In this document: one piece after another, positions 60,120-64,000 of the stretch | How positions within the stretch are numbered: position 1 is the stretch's first letter | Layout: every line of letters starts with the position of its first letter | Origin: Lotus japonicus | Taxonomy: Eukaryota; Streptophyta; Magnoliopsida; Fabales; Fabaceae | Reading direction: 5' to 3' | Assembly (NCBI RefSeq): GCF_012489685.1 | Contig: NC_080045.1 | Location: 3,229,001-3,293,000 of the forward strand | DNA: 64,000 bases | Program-made: the position numbers and the translations under genes | Notes under the pieces: generated by a model | Database searches by the model: none | What the model was told of the DNA's origin: nothing | What the model saw: the letters and a program-made list of their open reading frames with translations, nothing else

Positions 60120-60125
60120 AATAAA
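60120..60125 (+). terminator. Polyadenylation signal of the antisense mini-gene
   Basis: AATAAA, 44 bp after the TAG stop of the 130-aa ORF. Confidence 0.55.
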
Positions 60126-60275
60126 AAGATTTTTGCAAACATATGTGACACAAATATATATAGATATGCATAGATAATCACAAACGAGCAAAGTAGAATA
60201 ATTAAATAAAAAGAAACAGAAGTTAACAAAAATAAAACAAAGTTAAAGAAAAAGAAAAGCGAAGAGATCCTAAGA

Positions 60276-63167
60276 CTAGGTTTTATCAGTTCGACACAGA
60301 AGTTCCATCATCATGTGCTTCATTTCAATTAGCATGGATTCATGAGTGTCAAGACGCTGTTCCATGATGTCGAGTCTGGACGAGCTTGACTGAGTAGAAC
60401 CGGAAGGAACATTTTGAGCAGCTTGAGAATCTGGAATGGAAGCAGAAGCAGCAGGAGTAAACACTACTGGTGCAAGTGCTTGGCATCTAAGGGCTTCAGC
60501 CTCAGCCTCAAGTCGTTCTGCCTCTAATCTGGCTTGTTCAGCTTGAGCTGCTGCTTGACGTGCAGCTTCTTCTGCTTGAGCTTTCTTTCTCTTGGCTTCT
60601 TCAATAGCTTCAAGAAGCTTATGTCTCTGTTCTTGTTCATGAAGATCCACCCTTCGAGCAAACCTTTGCTTTGCAGCCTCAATCCTCTGACTTCCCTCTG
60701 CATGCAGGAGCTGCATCATAATTGGAACTTGAGCCACTAGCCAAGTGCCCAGATTGTTCCACTCATCAGCCACACGTTCAGCATTCTCACTGAGGTCAGT
60801 CTGACCATGCACATTGCGTAGCATCAAAGAGGCTTCATGATAGAAAATATTGATGCACTCAGAGAGAGATGTGGGTCGGAGGTGAGTGTAAGGAATTATG
60901 GAGAGGTTGGTTTCAGGAGAGGCTGGGTGATTGCTGCTGTGGGCTTCAGAGGCACCTTGTGGAGAGCCAATGTTAAACATTTGAGCATTGGGTTCAGAGG
61001 TTCCAAGGTGAGGTTCTGAAGTTTCAACCAGAGGATGGGGTGATCTAACCGAGGATTGGTTAGACACAGATTGTTCTGGTTCAGGTTCTGGTTGAATAGG
61101 CTCTTGTTGGTCTGGGGCAGGGTGAGCTTGTTGAGCTAAAGGGTCTGCCTCATGTAAAGGATTGGCCAAGATAGGTTCATCTGGGTCAACTAGACGTTCA
61201 GGTCTAGGGCCAGGATATCTCCTAGGGCTTGGACAAGTGAGATAATACTCTTCTAAGGTAGACACCTTTTCTTTTCTGACCTCCATGAATTTTCTAATGG
61301 ATTCAGAGTTATTGGAGGGAGAAGAGTCAGCAACATTGGTTGGGAAGGATACGGGTGTATAGGCTGTGGAAGAGTATGTATCAGTAGTTCTGGGAGCCAG
61401 ACGTTCTGATGCTCTTGGGACAGAGTGATCAGAGGTTCTGGGTCCAGGTTCTGTTTGGGTAGGCTCTGGTTGTTCATGAATGATGGGTTCAGAAGTTAAT
61501 GGGTTGTATGGAATGGTAATGGGAGAGGTTGGTTCTTCTGACCTAGAGGGTTGGTTCTGGAGCAAATTCCAGAGAGGTGCTTCAGTAGGGGAAGGTTGAA
61601 AGAACGAAGACCTTGGGGAATGTGGTGGAGAGGTGGTTTGTGCAGCTGGTTGGGATTCAGGAATAGGAGTGAGGGGATTTGAAGAGTGTTTGAGCATGGC
61701 AGATATGGGGAGTGCATCAAATAAATTCAAATCATCATCAGAAGCAATTGCAGACTTACTTGAAAGTGCTGATGATCTTGTCACTCTGGCAGGAGGTTCA
61801 GTCCTTCTGATCACTTCAGCAGCTGGTTCCACCCGAGTAGGCTTCACCACAATTCTGACCTGCTTCTTCTTCTTCTTAGGAGGACCATCCTCATTATCAC
61901 CATCATCACCATCATCAGGCTTGCTGGTTTCATCTTGCTTTCTCTTGAGTTGACCCGCCTTCTTCTTTTTGATCAGAGGGACATCCGATTCCTCAGAAGA
62001 TTCTTCTAGGATCATCTTCCTCTGAACTTTCTTCTTGGGAGGAGAAGGAAACTCTGGAGCTGGCGGCAGTCTGCTGAAGAAGTCATCGAGATCAATCTCG
62101 AATCCTTGAGCCCTTAGGTCTTCAACATAGCACCTAATGGCGTCAGGATTGTCTGCCTGAGTCCACAGAGGGTAGTCATTCAGAGGCATCCTTCTACTTC
62201 TGATCTCAGAAGATGTGTCTTCATGGGCAGGAGCAATCTTCTTCTTGATTAGGCCCATCTTCTTTAGAGAGTTTGCCGTGAAGACATCACTGACAATGGT
62301 GGTCGGATCCTCTGTGCATCCAGCATTTATCAGATCTTGAACGAGGCCACTCTCAATGAAGAGATCAGACAAAAGTCTCCCGAAGGGAATATACTTGATC
62401 GCTGACTTGATGGAGGCAGTGGTACGAGACTTCCGGATACATTCCTTCAAATAGGAGAACAGGAAGTAGGGAAGGCAGATCTTCTTCTGGTCTTGGATGA
62501 AGAACAACATCACCTTCTGGTTGAAGTTGATGTAGTCTGGGGAACTGCCCTTTGGTCTCTGGTTTATGCAGTGGAGCAAAATTTTGTGCCAGATCCTGAG
62601 CTTGGGATGAAGGTCCATCACCTTGTAAATCGTCTTGCCCGGTTTGTAATTGGTGTACAGGGCCTGGTTGATTGTATCCTTGGTGCTGGGTTTCAGCTTC
62701 GATTCCGTGAGTTGGAAACGATACCCAAAAGCAGTGTCTGCACCCAGCAAGTTCACGAATGACTTCTCTGTGATGATGATCTTTCTTCCAAGAATGTGAG
62801 ATACCACCTGAGTATCATCGCAGTCGGCGTGCTTCCAGAATTCCTTGATCAGTTTATCATACACTGGTCCTCGAAGTCTGTTGAAGTAATTTCCCCAACC
62901 TTGAACTTGGACTTCAGGACGAAGATCATACCCATTTGCAGCCAGGTTGTCGAGGTCGAATCTCCATTCTGCCAGGACTTGAAGTTCCTTAGGAACATAT
63001 ACGCAGTGAACGGCACATCCCCGTTCTGCAATTGGAATAATCTGCTCTTGAGCCTGACCTTGATCTTGTGTCGGATTCTCAGGGCCCCTTTGACCCGTTG
63101 CTAGACCAACTACCATGTGAGGGAACTGGATTGCATCTGCAGTAGTTCTTCTGGTTTGACTCACCAT
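60276..63167 (-). CDS. Env-like / putative plant transposon protein of the Sirevirus, 963 aa
   Basis: This long ORF follows pol, the position of the env-like gene in Sireviruses. The ATG at 63167-63165 (MVSQTRRTTADAI) is chosen; the frame is open 52 codons further up but with no earlier ATG. The N-terminal half is a globular domain (VYVPKELQVLAEWRFDLDNL, WGNYFNRLRGPVYDKLIKEF, HILGRKIIITEKSFVNLLGA, PYFLFSYLKECIRK) of the 'putative plant transposon protein' type common in legumes. A Lys-rich region (KKKVQRK, PPKKKKKQVR) may be a nuclear signal. Then come several hundred Pro/Ser/Glu-rich residues and a C-terminal coiled coil (AKRKKAQAEEAARQAAAQAE). I see no signal peptide or clear membrane span, so 'envelope' describes position only. 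The frame is intact for 964 codons. Confidence 0.82.
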   Translation of the reverse strand: MVSQTRRTTADAIQFPHMVVGLATGQRGPENPTQDQGQAQEQIIPIAERGCAVHCVYVPKELQVLAEWRFDLDNLAANGYDLRPEVQVQGWGNYFNRLRGPVYDKLIKEFWKHADCDDTQVVSHILGRKIIITEKSFVNLLGADTAFGYRFQLTESKLKPSTKDTINQALYTNYKPGKTIYKVMDLHPKLRIWHKILLHCINQRPKGSSPDYINFNQKVMLFFIQDQKKICLPYFLFSYLKECIRKSRTTASIKSAIKYIPFGRLLSDLFIESGLVQDLINAGCTEDPTTIVSDVFTANSLKKMGLIKKKIAPAHEDTSSEIRSRRMPLNDYPLWTQADNPDAIRCYVEDLRAQGFEIDLDDFFSRLPPAPEFPSPPKKKVQRKMILEESSEESDVPLIKKKKAGQLKRKQDETSKPDDGDDGDNEDGPPKKKKKQVRIVVKPTRVEPAAEVIRRTEPPARVTRSSALSSKSAIASDDDLNLFDALPISAMLKHSSNPLTPIPESQPAAQTTSPPHSPRSSFFQPSPTEAPLWNLLQNQPSRSEEPTSPITIPYNPLTSEPIIHEQPEPTQTEPGPRTSDHSVPRASERLAPRTTDTYSSTAYTPVSFPTNVADSSPSNNSESIRKFMEVRKEKVSTLEEYYLTCPSPRRYPGPRPERLVDPDEPILANPLHEADPLAQQAHPAPDQQEPIQPEPEPEQSVSNQSSVRSPHPLVETSEPHLGTSEPNAQMFNIGSPQGASEAHSSNHPASPETNLSIIPYTHLRPTSLSECINIFYHEASLMLRNVHGQTDLSENAERVADEWNNLGTWLVAQVPIMMQLLHAEGSQRIEAAKQRFARRVDLHEQEQRHKLLEAIEEAKRKKAQAEEAARQAAAQAEQARLEAERLEAEAEALRCQALAPVVFTPAASASIPDSQAAQNVPSGSTQSSSSRLDIMEQRLDTHESMLIEMKHMMMELLCRTDKT

Positions 63168-63610
63168 TTTTGAAGCGGTTGAAGGTTTGAGGTAGAAGAT
63201 GAAGGTTGAAAGATGAAGAGAGATCGAGAGAGAAATCGAGGATAAGCGGTTTTGAAAATAGCAGAGAGAGAGAGTGAAAACCGGAAGTGAACGAGATCGT
63301 GTGTGTATAGTGGGTTTTGACAAATAACCGTTGTTGATTCAAAAAGCACTTTAAGATCAACGGTTGAAAATTAAAGATAGATAGTAACAGTAAATACACA
63401 AATCACACACAGGAGAGAAGCACATCTACACGCAATCATAACAGACTGTCACACGGGCACAAGGAACTATGCATCAGAAATACTGACACACGGGTTGCTG
63501 TCTCAGCTTCAGAGTCAGTACCAGTGGGTACACACACTCTGATTGAGTTACCTTCTGGACTAGACATCTTCTGATCAAGAAGTATCATAGTCAGAGGTTC
63601 TGATCCATCT
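63168..63610 (-). other. Spacer between pol and the env-like ORF
   Basis: 443 bp with no ORF of note on the minus strand. A GA-rich stretch (63205-63275) forms the probable leader of the env-like mRNA. An internal promoter or splice acceptor might lie here, but I cannot place one. Confidence 0.4.
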
Positions 63611-64000
63611 TCACTCTGGACAAAAGTCCATGTTTAGATTTTTCAGAATAAAATTAAATCTATCCTCTGCTAAGGGCTTTGTAAAGATATCTGCCCATTG
63701 ATGGTCAGTATCAACAAACTTCAGAAGAAGTACGCCCTTCTGTACATAATCTCTAATAAAGTGATACTTTACCTCAATGTGCTTTGCCCTTGAATGCAAG
63801 ATAGGGTTCTTACTCAATGAGATTGCAGCAGTGTTATCACAATAGATTGGGATATTGCTCTCAAGGATCTGATAATCCTCCAGCTGATGTTTCATCCAGA
63901 GCATCTGAGTGCTGCATATTGCTGCTGAGATATATTCTGCCTCTGCAGTTGATAGTGCAATGGTTGATTGCCTCTTGCTTGCCCATGAGACTAGATTGCT
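63611..64000 (-). CDS. Ty1/copia pol C-terminus (RNase H), partial at window edge
   Basis: The polyprotein end of a copia element, entering from the right edge and stopping at TGA 63613-63611. Signatures are STAEAEYISAAICSTQMLWM, IPIYCDNTAAISLSKNPILH, SRAKHIEVKYHFIRDYVQKG and DIFTKPLAEDRFNFI, the classic copia RNase H terminus, with catalytic Glu (AEAEY) and Asp (YCDNTAA) visible. No defect in the visible 129 codons. The rest lies outside the window. Confidence 0.95.
   Translation of the reverse strand, partial: SNLVSWASKRQSTIALSTAEAEYISAAICSTQMLWMKHQLEDYQILESNIPIYCDNTAAISLSKNPILHSRAKHIEVKYHFIRDYVQKGVLLLKFVDTDHQWADIFTKPLAEDRFNFILKNLNMDFCPE

Larger units (their letters stand above)
56834..64000 (-). 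mobile_element. Sirevirus-type Ty1/copia LTR retrotransposon sequence (pol end, env-like, LTR, gag)
   Basis: Read on the minus strand the order is the RNase H end of pol, env-like ORF, polypurine tracts, LTR, tRNA-iMet primer site, gag. An env-like gene after RNase H and several GGGGGAG tracts before the LTR are Sirevirus (SIRE/Maximus) marks. A single LTR lies between the 3' end of one coding unit and the 5' end of another, so this is a tandem or circularly permuted arrangement, not one simple insertion. The right side leaves the window; the left side is cut by satellite at about 56834. Confidence 0.88.

Noticed and set aside
60534..61019. Plus-strand frames inside the env-like gene
   Set aside because: Antisense shadows of a long Glu/Ala/Pro-rich coding region, with no promoter or start context.
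63168..63323. N-terminal extension of the env-like ORF to 63323
   Set aside because: The frame is open but begins without ATG (TTG) and reads as leader sequence; the first ATG is at 63167.

Overview
The window is nuclear DNA of a flowering plant, most likely a legume. Genes are intron-rich with GT-AG junctions, transcribed from both strands, separated by AT-rich spacers and embedded in plant-type repeats. The legume assignment is an inference from resemblance of the proteins and repeat families to soybean-type sequences; no species call is possible from sequence alone.

Layout. (1) 56-4502: a complete PIF/Harbinger DNA transposon with TTA target-site duplications, 15-bp terminal inverted repeats, a Myb/SANT-like ORF1 and a DDE transposase ORF2, both broken by nonsense codons. 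(2) 4950-5161: the C-terminal DYW tail of a PPR protein, a frameshifted fragment. (3) 5844-8957 (-): GEX1, the gamete nuclear-fusion membrane protein, six exons, 596 aa. (4) 9.5-18.1 kb: gene-poor, with a tRNA-like sequence, a possible multi-exon minus-strand transcript carrying a 54-codon ORF, and small duplications. (5) 18337-22073 (+): GH17 beta-1,3-glucanase with a C-terminal X8/CBM43 module and tandemly duplicated linker exons. (6) 22594-24688 (-): GDSL esterase/lipase, five exons. (7) 26972-28954 (+): LIKE-COV (DUF502) membrane protein with a GC-AG intron. (8) 31429-40201 (+): a 1728-aa GYF-domain protein of the EXA1/GIGYF type. (9) 41.0-42.5 kb (-): a decayed, 5'-truncated LINE. (10) 42.49-56.83 kb: a roughly 14-kb satellite array of about 80-85 monomers with 179/161-bp alternation and a 1199-bp higher-order repeat. 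(11) 56.83-64.0 kb (-): Sirevirus-type Ty1/copia retrotransposon sequence in the order pol end, env-like ORF, antisense mini-gene, polypurine tracts, LTR, primer-binding site, truncated gag, satellite.

The five intact host genes are ordinary single-copy-type genes with no operon-like relationship: gamete fusion (GEX1), callose/cell-wall metabolism (GH17), lipid/ester hydrolysis (GDSL), vascular patterning-type membrane protein (LCV) and translation-repressor/mRNA regulation (EXA1). Exon boundaries were read by hand; for all five genes the summed exon lengths are exact multiples of three and every junction keeps frame.

The strongest unusual signals are the satellite with its nested higher-order structure close to an intact gene, the LTR shared between an env-like 3' end and a gag 5' end, the self-contained antisense mini-gene inside the Sirevirus, and the exon-duplicated GH17 gene with a possible alternative hydrophobic C-terminus.
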